Positions 24,233 to 32,573 of a DNA stretch of 59,745 nucleotides are shown piece by piece. Numbering within the stretch: position 1 is the first letter of the stretch; each line of letters begins with the position of its first letter. The notes beneath the pieces were generated by a model, which worked only from the letters and a program-made list of their open reading frames with translations, did no database searches and was not told the origin of the DNA. Both the position numbers and the translations under genes were made by a program. Origin of the DNA: CAZCQG01 sp964500775 (GTDB taxonomy: Bacteria; Campylobacterota; Campylobacteria; Campylobacterales; CAZCQG01); contig CAZCQG010000009.1 of assembly GCA_964500775.1 (NCBI GenBank), positions 1 to 59,745 on the forward strand. Reading direction: 5' to 3'.

Positions 24233-24542
24233 CTATGTTTATGCCGCGATACTCGTGATGGCGTTGGTCAATCTCTTCACCCGTGCTTTCCCGTTTCTCT
24301 TTTTCACCAAAAAAGAGCCGCCCGCATTTATCCTCTTTATCGAGCGCAATTTTCCGCCTATCATTATGACCATCCTCATTTTCTATTCGCTCAAAGAGGT
24401 GAGTTTCGGTACTTTCCCTTACGGTACAAAGGAGATTCTCGCCTTAGTTTTTACCATTGCCCTCCACTTGCGATTCGGCAATTACCTCGTCTCGATATTT
24501 GCGGGAACGGTTTTTTATATGGGGTGCGTGCAGTTTGTGTGA
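24222..24542 (+). CDS. azlD: AzlD-type branched-chain amino-acid exporter, small subunit
   Basis: A small hydrophobic protein (106 residues from the ATG at 24222) with about four transmembrane helices and the family motif LVNLFTRAFPFLFF. It partners AzlC. Two starts are possible: TTG at 24216, four bases after AGAGGG, or ATG at 24222, ten bases after it; I list the ATG because it is the more usual codon. It overlaps azlC. No terminator is visible after its stop. Confidence 0.88.
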   Translation: MENSYVYAAILVMALVNLFTRAFPFLFFTKKEPPAFILFIERNFPPIIMTILIFYSLKEVSFGTFPYGTKEILALVFTIALHLRFGNYLVSIFAGTVFYMGCVQFV

Positions 24543-24818
24543 GTATACCGATAAATTGGCGGTACTATCAAAAATTTTGTGTTTTCGCTATCTTTGTTGG
24601 AAAACAATTTGCTTTTTGTTTAACGAGCATAGTGTTTTTCAAAAAATATTGTCATTTAAGCATAAAATATCTATATTTAATAGCTAGAGTGCCGATTGTA
24701 GTTTGTTTTTGTCTGTGTATTTATTAGTTTTTTTTGTGTTTTATGATACATTAAATTGCTTGCGAATATAATTCTACCCCCTTAAGAAAATTAGGGAACA
24801 ACCAAAGGAGTTTGTGAT
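24543..24818. other. AT-rich intergenic region with a weak promoter
   Basis: This stretch of about 276 bp is strikingly AT-rich and carries no convincing gene; short open frames in it read as hydrophobic noise. Near its end a TATAAT (24767-24772) lies 47 bp before the next start codon, with only a weak -35 (TGATAC-like) upstream. I see no hairpin of terminator strength. Confidence 0.5.
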
Positions 24819-24998
24819 ATGTTGTTACACGTTGCACATAAAGATAAGGTTTTTATAAAAGAACCTAAAGAATATACTGGCAATATCAGCAAAATTAAGG
24901 ATTCTCCGATTTCTAAAAAAATCTCTGACGCACTTACAAGCCTAGATAAAGTTATTTTTGAGGCTCTTAAAAAATACGATAAAGTTCACGCTAGCTAA
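24819..24998 (+). CDS. 59-residue protein of unknown function, first gene of an AT-rich pair
   Basis: The ATG at 24819 follows a very good AAAGGAG site by about 8 bases and opens 59 sense codons (MLLHVAHKDKVFIKEPKEY ... ALKKYDKVHAS). The protein is soluble, Lys-rich and predicted helical in its second half (ISKKISDALTSLDKVIFEALKKY). No family is recognised. It ends 6 bp before the GTG of the 261-residue gene, which lacks its own Shine-Dalgarno, so translation is probably coupled. A small first gene coupled to a larger second one is the layout of many toxin-antitoxin pairs, but nothing in the sequence proves that role. Confidence 0.72.
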   Translation: MLLHVAHKDKVFIKEPKEYTGNISKIKDSPISKKISDALTSLDKVIFEALKKYDKVHAS

Positions 24999-25004
24999 GT
25001 TATA

Positions 25005-25790
25005 GTGGACTTCTACCTCTCTTTTCAAAGATTTTTTAAGCAGTATTGTAATTTTCTTACTAGGGACGTATTTCTATCTCTAGTTAATATCGATAAAGAA
25101 TGTTATGGAAGACACATAGATATTCTTGACCAAATAATACAAGTTTTCAGAGTCTTGATAGCAATAAAGGGTGAAGCAGCAGAAGATCAAATATCGAGAC
25201 AAAATACCGTAGACGGTCTAAAAACTCTAATTGAAGAATTTTCTAGATGTAGTACAAACCAAGAAATCATAAACCAATACAAATGTCATGAAATAACTTC
25301 AATATCGGAACAAGATTTCAGAAAAATGCTAGATAAAATGATTAATTCTAATTCTATGGTAATTTACAATGAATTTTTTATAGCAAGAGACTACTTCTTG
25401 AATTTTATTACCAAAGACACCATAGAGCATAATGAGGGAAAAATTCAAGAGAAATTTACTAAGCATACAAAGCACCCTGTTTTATCTCAAGCAATTTTGG
25501 AATTTGCAAATGCACTTGCACATATGACTACTTGTGTTAAAAAAAATGATGACGATATATTGAAGAATATAGAAAAGGCTTGGGTACATATTTATAGAGG
25601 GACGATAGATCATTATAAAATGATGATAAGATTTAGAAACCTTGACACCGATGAACAAAAAATCTTGGCGCATATAAGACTTAAAGAGTTAGAAACAATC
25701 GGAGAAGATGTGCTTGGCAAGATAACTGATAGAGATAGCATATTATCACTTTATAAAAATTTCGTAACTAAAAAGTTTAAAATCAAATAA
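25005..25790 (+). CDS. 261-residue helical protein of unknown function, horizontally acquired-looking
   Basis: I do not recognise this protein. It is predicted almost wholly alpha-helical, cytoplasmic, with no signal or membrane segment. Notable stretches: CYGRHIDILDQIIQVFRVLIA, EHNEGKIQEKFTKHTKHPVL and AWVHIYRGTIDHYK. The last has a charged His-x-x-Arg...Asp-His pattern that loosely recalls helical HEPN-like folds; this is only a resemblance. Base composition differs sharply from the neighbours: one 60-base line inside it (25021-25080) has 17 G/C (28%), against 29 (48%) in an equal line of the dehydrogenase after it (26041-26100). The GTG start has no Shine-Dalgarno and depends on the small gene before it. 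It looks like a recent acquisition. Confidence 0.75.
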   Translation: MDFYLSFQRFFKQYCNFLTRDVFLSLVNIDKECYGRHIDILDQIIQVFRVLIAIKGEAAEDQISRQNTVDGLKTLIEEFSRCSTNQEIINQYKCHEITSISEQDFRKMLDKMINSNSMVIYNEFFIARDYFLNFITKDTIEHNEGKIQEKFTKHTKHPVLSQAILEFANALAHMTTCVKKNDDDILKNIEKAWVHIYRGTIDHYKMMIRFRNLDTDEQKILAHIRLKELETIGEDVLGKITDRDSILSLYKNFVTKKFKIK

Positions 25791-25900
25791 TGATCTCAGT
25801 AGTTTTAGCTTCCGTAACCATCCCGTTACCCGCCCGCCCTCTAAGGATTTGGTTAATATAATTTTATATATTTTAAATCATTAAATCCAAGGAAATACCA

Positions 25901-27112
25901 ATGTCAAGAATCTTACAAATCGGAGCGGGCGGCGTAGGCGGCGTCGTGGCGCATAAACTGGCGATGAACAGGGATGTGTTTACCCACATCACGCTAGCTT
26001 CTCGGACGCTTGGCAAATGTGAAGCGATCAAAAAGCAGATACTAGAAAAAGGGCGCGGAGAGATAGATGTTTGCACGGTCGATGCCGATAATGTAGATGC
26101 GCTAGTAGCGCTTATCGAGAAGGTCAAACCCGATCTCGTGCTCAATGTCGCGCTCCCCTATCAAGACCTCACTATTATGGAGGCGTGCCTGCGGACAAAA
26201 ACCGATTATCTTGACACCGCAAACTATGAGCATCCCGATTCTGCGCACTTTGAGTACAAAGAGCAGTGGGCGTTTCAAGAACGCTACAAAGACGCGGGAG
26301 TGACCGCGCTCCTTGGCAGTGGGTTTGACCCGGGGGTGACGAACGTATTTTGCGCTTACGCTCAAAAACACTATTTCGATGAGATTCACACCATAGACAT
26401 CTTGGACTGCAACGCGGGTGATCACGGCTATCCGTTTGCGACCAATTTCAACCCCGAGATAAACCTCCGCGAAGTCTCCGCAAACGGCAGATACTGGGAA
26501 AACGGAGCGTGGGTAGAGACCAAGCCGCTAGAGATAAAAGAGGTGTGGGAGTATCCGAAGATAGGAGCGAAAGATTCCTACGTCCTCTATCACGAAGAGC
26601 TAGAATCGCTAGTACAAAACATCAAAGGTTTGAAAAGAATCCGATTTTTTATGACCTTCGGGCAGAGCTACATCACCCATATGAATTGCCTCAAAAACGT
26701 CGGTATGCTCGGCATCGAAGAGGTAGAACACGAAGGGTGCAAGATCATCCCGATACAGTTCCTCAAAACATTACTCCCCGATCCCGCCAGCCTAGCGGGC
26801 AGAACAAAAGGGAAGACTAACATCGGCTGCTTCATCACGGGGCTCAAAGACGGAAAAGAGAAATCCATCTATATCTACAATGTCTGTGACCACGAAGAGT
26901 GCTACGAAGAGGTGTGCTCCCAAGCTATCAGCTATACCACGGGCGTCCCTGCTATGATTGGGGCGAAGATGGTAGTGAGCGGCGCATGGAAGAGCCCAGG
27001 GGTATGGAATATGGAGCAGTGTGATCCCGATCCGTTTATGGCGGAGCTCAATGTCCAAGGACTGCCGTGGGAAGTGATAGAGGATTGCAAAATCGAGGAT
27101 TTTTTGCGATAA
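25901..27112 (+). CDS. Carboxynorspermidine dehydrogenase (saccharopine dehydrogenase family)
   Basis: The 403-residue NADPH enzyme condenses aspartate semialdehyde with putrescine or diaminopropane to carboxy(nor)spermidine, the route to spermidine in Campylobacterota. It opens with a Rossmann motif QIGAGGVGGVVAHK, has VDADNVDAL, the NVALPYQDL and DTANYEHPD segments, and the long LLGSGFDPGVTNVF stretch typical of this subgroup. It could be called saccharopine dehydrogenase by similarity alone, but the presence of nspC two genes away supports the polyamine role. The ATG at 25901 has CAAGG upstream. Confidence 0.9.
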   Translation: MSRILQIGAGGVGGVVAHKLAMNRDVFTHITLASRTLGKCEAIKKQILEKGRGEIDVCTVDADNVDALVALIEKVKPDLVLNVALPYQDLTIMEACLRTKTDYLDTANYEHPDSAHFEYKEQWAFQERYKDAGVTALLGSGFDPGVTNVFCAYAQKHYFDEIHTIDILDCNAGDHGYPFATNFNPEINLREVSANGRYWENGAWVETKPLEIKEVWEYPKIGAKDSYVLYHEELESLVQNIKGLKRIRFFMTFGQSYITHMNCLKNVGMLGIEEVEHEGCKIIPIQFLKTLLPDPASLAGRTKGKTNIGCFITGLKDGKEKSIYIYNVCDHEECYEEVCSQAISYTTGVPAMIGAKMVVSGAWKSPGVWNMEQCDPDPFMAELNVQGLPWEVIEDCKIEDFLR

Positions 27113-27139
27113 TTAGAGTAAAACACTTCAAGGATTACC

Positions 27140-27514
27140 ATGGCGGGAGTATATTTCGAACTTGATGCGCTAGAAGCGCTAATGGAACACCATATAGGGA
27201 TTGTCAATAGATATGGATTTGAAAAAGAGGAACATTTTTCGGTTGTTGCACTCGCGTGCAAGGATTTGCTCCAAAGTTCAATAAAAAATGCGATGCAGAA
27301 GATATTGCGGGAGAGTGATGCGATTATTAGTGACGGTGATTACTATTATCTCATCCTCCCCTCTACAAAAAAAGAGGGGGCATACACGTTGGCGGAAAAC
27401 ATTTTTGAATACCTCGGCAAAGGGGTGAAGTTTAAAGTTTTTTCTTATCCTAACGACGGGGTAGATTCAACTCAAATCGTTGAGAAGCTTCTTGGTTTTA
27501 AGAAGGATAGCTGA
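27140..27514 (+). CDS. Degenerate GGDEF-like protein between the two polyamine genes
   Basis: A 124-residue protein whose C-terminal half resembles half a GGDEF domain: MQKILRESDAIISDGDYYYL is followed by LILPSTKKEGAYTLAENIFEYL, matching the usual shape D-x-R-x-GGDEF-hydrophobic-LP-T...A-LAE-I. The signature GGDEF is replaced by SDGDY, so cyclase activity is not expected. The N-terminal part (MEHHIGIVNRYGF) resembles the first helices of the fold. It lies 27 bp after carboxynorspermidine dehydrogenase and abuts nspC, so all three are surely one operon. It may be a ligand-binding regulator or a structural remnant; function is unknown. Confidence 0.72.
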   Translation: MAGVYFELDALEALMEHHIGIVNRYGFEKEEHFSVVALACKDLLQSSIKNAMQKILRESDAIISDGDYYYLILPSTKKEGAYTLAENIFEYLGKGVKFKVFSYPNDGVDSTQIVEKLLGFKKDS

Positions 27515-28651
27515 ATGCCCGAACTAACGCATATCCCTTCTCCTTGTTATGTACTTGAAGAAAAGCTACTGAAAAAAAACCTTGAAATTTTAAATCGAGT
27601 ACAAAAAGAATCGGGAGCAAAGATTCTTTTGGCACTCAAAGGTTTTGCTATGTGGAGCACCTTTCCGATGGTGCGAGAATATCTGCACGGCATCACTGCT
27701 AGCGGTCTTATCGAAGCGAAACTGGGATTTGAAGAGTTCCAAAAAGAGGTACACACGTATTCGCCCGCTTTTAAAGACGAAGAGATCGATGAGGTGATTC
27801 GTATCAGCGGTCACATCGTGTTCAACTCTTTCGCCCAATGGGAACATTTCCGCCCTGCGGTGCAAAAGAGCGGCAAAAAGGTCTCGTGCGGTATCAGGGT
27901 CAACCCCGAATATTCCGAAGTCTCCCCAGACATCTATAACCCGTGCGTCATCGGTAGTAGACTCGGGGTGACAAAAAAACATTTCCGCGAGGATTTATTG
28001 GATGGGATCGAAGGACTCCACTTCCACACACATTGCGAACAAAATAGTGACGCACTAGAGCGGACATTGCCACATTTTGAAGAGCGATTCGGCGAATATA
28101 TCCCGAAAATGCAATGGATAAATTTCGGCGGCGGTCACCACATCACGAGAGCCGACTACGACGTGGAGCGGCTTATAAATATCATCAAGGACTTTAAAGC
28201 CCGATACAACGGCATCGAAGTCTATCTAGAGCCGGGAGAAGCGGTGGGTTGGCAGACGGGATTCTTGATAGGCGAGGTACTTGACATAGTCAATAACGGT
28301 CTAGACATCGCTATCTTAGACGTAAGTGCCGCCGCGCATATGCCCGACTGTCTTGAGATGCCTTATCGCCCGATGGTACGCGATAGTGGCGAATCGGAGG
28401 TCAAAAAATACAACTACCGATTTGCGGGCAACACCTGCTTGGCGGGGGACGTGATTGGCGACTACAGTTTCGATGCGCCGCTCAAAATAGGCGACAGGGT
28501 GATATTTGAAGATATGATCCACTACACGATGGTCAAAAACAACACCTTCAACGGAGTAAAACTCCCAAGCATAGGAATCCTCAAAGAGGACGGCAGCTTC
28601 AAATTAGTCAAATCGTTTGGCTATGAAGACTATAAAATGCGATTGAGCTAA
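27515..28651 (+). CDS. nspC: Carboxynorspermidine decarboxylase NspC
   Basis: A 378-residue PLP-dependent, alanine-racemase-fold (fold III) decarboxylase that completes (nor)spermidine synthesis. The PLP lysine is in LLALKGFAMW near residue 41. Other landmarks are GLHFHTHCEQN, INFGGGHHI, EPGEAVGWQTG and the late CLAGDVIGDY, which holds the Cys used for catalysis at the dimer interface. Its ATG directly follows the stop of the GGDEF-like gene. Together with the dehydrogenase upstream it gives a complete carboxynorspermidine pathway; an aspartate semialdehyde supply is inferred. Confidence 0.94.
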   Translation: MPELTHIPSPCYVLEEKLLKKNLEILNRVQKESGAKILLALKGFAMWSTFPMVREYLHGITASGLIEAKLGFEEFQKEVHTYSPAFKDEEIDEVIRISGHIVFNSFAQWEHFRPAVQKSGKKVSCGIRVNPEYSEVSPDIYNPCVIGSRLGVTKKHFREDLLDGIEGLHFHTHCEQNSDALERTLPHFEERFGEYIPKMQWINFGGGHHITRADYDVERLINIIKDFKARYNGIEVYLEPGEAVGWQTGFLIGEVLDIVNNGLDIAILDVSAAAHMPDCLEMPYRPMVRDSGESEVKKYNYRFAGNTCLAGDVIGDYSFDAPLKIGDRVIFEDMIHYTMVKNNTFNGVKLPSIGILKEDGSFKLVKSFGYEDYKMRLS

Positions 28652-28662
28652 GGAGGAAAGAG

Positions 28663-29217
28663 ATGAGTATTTTACCGACGCTATTGCCTAGCTACACGTA
28701 TGAGGACTATAAGATTTGGGAAGGGGAATGGGAGCTGATCGAGGGGATTCCTTATGCGATGGCTCCAAAGCCGATGATACGGCACCAAAGATTAGAGACG
28801 TTTATCTGGAAAGCATTTGATGCTGCGTTTGAAGAGTGCGAATCGTGCGAAGTTTTAGCCGAAGTCGATTGGAAGGTAGACGAAAAAACGGTAGTAGCTC
28901 CCGATGTAGTAGTAGTTTGCGACGAAGAGGGGGATACCCATCTTACAAAAGCCCCCAAAATCATTGTCGAGATTCTCTCAAAATCCACCGAACAAAAAGA
29001 CAGAGTGATAAAGTTTGAACTTTATCAAGAAGAGGGTGTGCTCTATTATATTATCGTTAGTACTGATATTTTAGACTTTGAAATCTATAGATTGCAAGAT
29101 GGAAAATATCTGCGGGATTCGTTGAAAAATAAAAAATACCCCTTTAGTTTCGAGGGTTGCGAAAAAGAGGTTGATTTTTCCGATATTTTTAAAAAAATGG
29201 CAAAAAGCAGAGTATAA
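28663..29217 (+). CDS. Uma2 family (DUF820) predicted endonuclease
   Basis: A 184-residue PD-(D/E)xK-type protein. Recognisable pieces are YTYEDYKIWEGEWELIEG, MAPKPMIRHQR, the catalytic-core APDVVVVCDE then PKIIVEILSKST, and FELYQEEGVLYYIIV. Uma2 proteins are abundant in cyanobacteria and scattered elsewhere; their role is unproven. It starts with ATG after AGGAGGAAAG, 11 bp after nspC, and may be cotranscribed with it. There is no partner methylase nearby, so it is not an obvious restriction system. Confidence 0.85.
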   Translation: MSILPTLLPSYTYEDYKIWEGEWELIEGIPYAMAPKPMIRHQRLETFIWKAFDAAFEECESCEVLAEVDWKVDEKTVVAPDVVVVCDEEGDTHLTKAPKIIVEILSKSTEQKDRVIKFELYQEEGVLYYIIVSTDILDFEIYRLQDGKYLRDSLKNKKYPFSFEGCEKEVDFSDIFKKMAKSRV

Positions 29218-29222
29218 ACAGT

Positions 29223-30152
29223 TTGATAGATTTTTCCAAAAAGCCTTTGTTCCTCGCTCCGCTTGCGGGGTTTACCGACCTCCCTTTTAGAAGCACGGCA
29301 AAAAAATTCGGCGCGGATGTCACGGTCAGCGAGATGATAAGCTCCAATGCATTGGAGCATAATTCAAAAAAGACCCTCAAAATGCTCGAAAAAGCCCCCA
29401 ATGAGGATATTTACTCCGTGCAGCTCGCTGGCAATAATCCCGAGACGATACGCAATGCTGCCGAGATCATAAATACTTTGGAAGGGGTAAGTATTTTGGA
29501 TCTAAACTGTGGATGCCCCGCTCCGAAAGTATCGGGACACGGTAGCGGCAGCTCGCTGCTCAAAGACCTTGAGAAGCTCACGGCAATCTTGCGGGCGATG
29601 AAAGAGATTTCCAATAAAAAATACCTCTCCGCAAAAGTAAGGCTAGGGTTTGACAAAAAGATTCCGTTAGAGATTCTCAAAGCGGTTGAAGCGGGGGGTG
29701 CGGACTTTATCGTAGTACACGGCAGGACAAAAAGCGATGGATATAAAAAAGAGCGAATAGATTACGATTCTATCGCACTTATGAAACAAGAAGCTAAAAT
29801 ACCGCTTATTGCTAACGGCGAGATTACTTGCTACGAATCGGCTCAAAACGTCCTTAGAATCACAAATGCCGACGGTCTCATGATAGGGCGCGGCGCGGTA
29901 GGGAATCCGTGGATATTTCACCAAATAAAACACAATCTCGCCGAAATAGACAAAGCAACCAAACTCGCCGTCATCAAAGAGCACTACCAAAATATGCTCG
30001 CTTTTCACGGCGACTACGGTGCGATACTTTTCCGAAAAATACTCCACGCCTACTCAAAAGGGCATGAAGGGGCATCCCATTTCAGAGACGCGGTAAACAG
30101 GGAAGAGAATCCCAAGACGATTTTAGAGATGATAGAGGAGTTTTTCGCTTAG
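29223..30152 (+). CDS. dus: tRNA-dihydrouridine synthase (DusB type)
   Basis: A 309-residue FMN-dependent enzyme that reduces uridine to dihydrouridine in tRNA. The barrel opens with FLAPLAGFTDLPFRS. The catalytic Cys lies in LDLNCGCPAPKV, followed by GSGSSLLKD, VKVRLG-like AKVRLGFD, the FIVVHGRTKSDGY loop, ANGEI and GLMIGRGAVGNPWIF. The TTG start follows closely on the Uma2 stop. The family position is certain; the tRNA site modified is not. Confidence 0.92.
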   Translation: MIDFSKKPLFLAPLAGFTDLPFRSTAKKFGADVTVSEMISSNALEHNSKKTLKMLEKAPNEDIYSVQLAGNNPETIRNAAEIINTLEGVSILDLNCGCPAPKVSGHGSGSSLLKDLEKLTAILRAMKEISNKKYLSAKVRLGFDKKIPLEILKAVEAGGADFIVVHGRTKSDGYKKERIDYDSIALMKQEAKIPLIANGEITCYESAQNVLRITNADGLMIGRGAVGNPWIFHQIKHNLAEIDKATKLAVIKEHYQNMLAFHGDYGAILFRKILHAYSKGHEGASHFRDAVNREENPKTILEMIEEFFA

Positions 30153-30191
30153 ATTCGGTATGATATTTGAAACACTATTTTAGGAGCGGCG

Positions 30192-30965
30192 ATGAAAACA
30201 CTCATTGAAGAACTATGGGACGCTAGAGATACCCTCTCTCCAAAAAGCATGGAAGAGCCGGAAATAAAGCAGGCTTTGATGGATGCGATAGACAATCTTG
30301 ACACGGGCAAGATTCGTGTGGCGCAAAAAAAAGAGGGGCAGTGGGTCGTCAATGAGTGGGTTAAAAAAGCGATTTTGCTCTTTTTGAAAACAGGGGAGAA
30401 TTACGTCTCTAGTGACGGTGCACATAGATATTTCGATAAAGTCCCTTTAAAATTCGAAGGATGGGATGTAAGTAGATTCAAAAACTCGGGGATGCGAATC
30501 GTCCCGGGTGCGACGGTGCGTAAAGGGTGCTTCATAGAGAAAAATTCGACCGTTATGCCTGCGTTCGTAAACATAGGGGCACATATCGGTCAAGGGTGTT
30601 TTATCGATACTTGGGCGAGCATAGGCAATTGTGCGCAGATAGGGAAAAATTGCCATATCGGCAGCGGAGTGAGTATCTCTAGCGTATTAGAGCCGCTCCA
30701 TACCTTACCCGTCATCATAGAAGATAATTGCTCCATAGGGGCAAAGTGTGACATCGGAGAAGGGGTGATTATAGAAGAGGGAAGTGTCCTTGCTCCGGGG
30801 GTATGTATCAATCATAGTACGAAAATATACATTAAAGAGAGCGATGAGTTTATTTATGGCAGAATCCCGCCCAAGAGTATTGCCGTGTCGGGATCGATAA
30901 TCAACGAAGACGGCTTTACGACTTCAAATTGTGTGATAATTAGCGAGAAGGTGATGTTGCGCTAG
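30192..30965 (+). CDS. dapD: 2,3,4,5-tetrahydropyridine-2,6-dicarboxylate N-succinyltransferase DapD
   Basis: DapD transfers a succinyl group from succinyl-CoA to tetrahydrodipicolinate in lysine/diaminopimelate synthesis. The 257-residue protein has the N-terminal helical domain followed by a left-handed beta-helix of hexapeptide repeats (for example GATVRKGCFIEKNSTVMP, VNIGAHIGQG, the family motif VLEPLHTLPVIIEDNCSIGA). The start ATG follows TTAGGAGC. It begins 39 bp after dus, and both may share a transcript. Closely similar to the E. coli-type enzyme. Confidence 0.93.
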   Translation: MKTLIEELWDARDTLSPKSMEEPEIKQALMDAIDNLDTGKIRVAQKKEGQWVVNEWVKKAILLFLKTGENYVSSDGAHRYFDKVPLKFEGWDVSRFKNSGMRIVPGATVRKGCFIEKNSTVMPAFVNIGAHIGQGCFIDTWASIGNCAQIGKNCHIGSGVSISSVLEPLHTLPVIIEDNCSIGAKCDIGEGVIIEEGSVLAPGVCINHSTKIYIKESDEFIYGRIPPKSIAVSGSIINEDGFTTSNCVIISEKVMLR

Positions 30966-31007
30966 TTCGCACGGACGTATCAAGTATAAAAAATTTTGAG
31001 GAAAGAT

Positions 31008-31841
31008 ATGAAAAAAAAGTTTGTTATGTTTTTATTGTCGGCTTCTGTGATGTTTGGAGCGGAGCTAGTAAACGGTATAGCGTTTACCGTAAATGAGAGC
31101 GCGGTAACGCTATTTGAACTGTATAAAACGATGGGCGAATACAAGCTAAGTCGAGATGATGCTATGGCAATGCTCGTGGATAAGGTATTGCAACAAGAAG
31201 CGCTTGAAAAATATAGCGTCAACGTCAGTGATGCGGAGCTAGAAAGCGAAGCTGCAAGAGTTGCTTCGGAAAACGGTATGGATTTATTCGCATTTAAAAA
31301 AGCTTTGCGTGATAGAGGCATTGATTGGAGTGCCTACTCAAAGGATTTGAGAGAAAAACTCAAAAAAGAGAATCTCTACCGCAGAATCGCTAGCGAAAAG
31401 ATCAAAATGGCGGATGAAGAGGAATTAAAAAATTACTACAATATGCACTTGAACGATTTCTCTATACCTCGAAGTATCGATACTACGAAATACTTTTCCG
31501 CTTCAAAAGAGGCGCTAGCGCAAAAACTGCAAAATCCATCAAAAAAAATTAGCGGTGTCGAAAGTGAAGACGAGATTATTCCGACTTCACAGCTTAACCC
31601 TCAATTTTTACAAACTCTTGTGAGTACGAATGAAGGAGATTTTACTCCGATAATTACGGTACAATCGACATATCTAAGCTTCAAAATAAATAAAAAGCTA
31701 GATGTGAAAGCGGTCGATTTCGATCGTGCGAAAAATATGATTTTTTCAAAACTTATGAGTGAGCGCGAGGATAGAATCATCGCCGACTATTTCCAAAAAC
31801 AAAGAGCGCTAGCCAAGGTAAATATCATCAGATTACAGTAG
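31008..31841 (+). CDS. SurA-like periplasmic chaperone/peptidyl-prolyl isomerase
   Basis: A 277-residue protein with a signal peptide (KKKFVMFLLSASVMFGAELV, cleavage near the first A-E), then a SurA-N helical chaperone region (NGIAFTVNESAVTLFELYK ... LVDKVLQQEALEKY). A short region near residues 160-225 (SIDTTKYF, SQLNPQFLQTLVSTNEGDF, VQSTYLSFKI) reads as one degenerate parvulin-like domain. It should help fold outer-membrane proteins. The start ATG at 31008 follows GAGGAAAG. It resembles the Cj1289 type of Campylobacter in layout. Isomerase activity is doubtful because the parvulin part is short. Confidence 0.78.
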   Translation: MKKKFVMFLLSASVMFGAELVNGIAFTVNESAVTLFELYKTMGEYKLSRDDAMAMLVDKVLQQEALEKYSVNVSDAELESEAARVASENGMDLFAFKKALRDRGIDWSAYSKDLREKLKKENLYRRIASEKIKMADEEELKNYYNMHLNDFSIPRSIDTTKYFSASKEALAQKLQNPSKKISGVESEDEIIPTSQLNPQFLQTLVSTNEGDFTPIITVQSTYLSFKINKKLDVKAVDFDRAKNMIFSKLMSEREDRIIADYFQKQRALAKVNIIRLQ

Positions 31842-31852
31842 TTTTTAAAATC

Positions 31853-32473
31853 TTAGAATCCCCGTAGTACGATTTTCCACAGTTCGTCCACCGCTTTGTC
31901 TTCTAGGTGGACGGTGCTTTTTTTCTCATAAATCGCCTCTAGCTCCTCATATGCAAGCTTGAATCCATACTCGCAAGAATCGTGCGCCCCCATAAATGAT
32001 CTCCCGACGACGACATTGTTACCCTCAAGCTTCCCTTCGCATCGATAGCATCTATTTGGTAAGTGCGCTCTCCCCTCAAATCCTAGCATTTCAACATAGC
32101 ACTCTATTAATGCTCTTTTTGGGTTCTGAAGGCGCATTTTCAAAGCACTCCGCTCCAAGGTCTCAAAATAAAAAGCCTCCACCGTATCTACTTCTCGCAG
32201 ATGCCTCTCAAGGAGCTTGAGGAATTGCTGCCAAATCAAAAAGCGAGATATATCGGCGACAAAAGGAAGTCTTAATTCCGTCACGCTCCGAAGTCTAGGC
32301 AAGAATCCGTCCTGTCCCCCTTCGGTAATAAAGTCGATTTTATAACCGAGATTTATGATACTGTGTCTCGCGCCGTAGAATCTATACAGCTTTTTTATCT
32401 TGTTTTCGGTGAGGATCGTAGTGATGACATCTTCGTTTCTAGAGCGCGTCACACCGATGATGTAGCCCTGCAA
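31853..32473 (-). CDS. recO: Recombination mediator RecO
   Basis: RecO helps load RecA onto single-stranded DNA in the RecFOR pathway. The 206-residue protein (opening MQGYIIGVTRSRNEDVITTIL, an OB-fold N-terminus) has the Cys-containing stretch RCYRCEGKLEG with a CxxC and a third Cys in HDSCEYGF, typical of the shorter Campylobacterota RecO. Start TTG with AAGGTTAC upstream. It is convergent with the SurA-like gene, with 11 bp between the stops. Confidence 0.8.
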   Translation of the reverse strand: MQGYIIGVTRSRNEDVITTILTENKIKKLYRFYGARHSIINLGYKIDFITEGGQDGFLPRLRSVTELRLPFVADISRFLIWQQFLKLLERHLREVDTVEAFYFETLERSALKMRLQNPKRALIECYVEMLGFEGRAHLPNRCYRCEGKLEGNNVVVGRSFMGAHDSCEYGFKLAYEELEAIYEKKSTVHLEDKAVDELWKIVLRGF

Positions 32474-32573
32474 AAGTAACCTTTAACTTAAATTAACACA
32501 TTTTTTTATAGAATCCGTGCGATTTTTGGAATTATATCGTCGCCAAATTAGGGGCGGATAAAAGGATAATGAC

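Noticed and set aside
24457..24727. Two overlapping plus-strand frames after azlD
   Set aside because: They read low-complexity hydrophobic sequence in AT-rich DNA, overlap each other in different frames and have no ribosome site.
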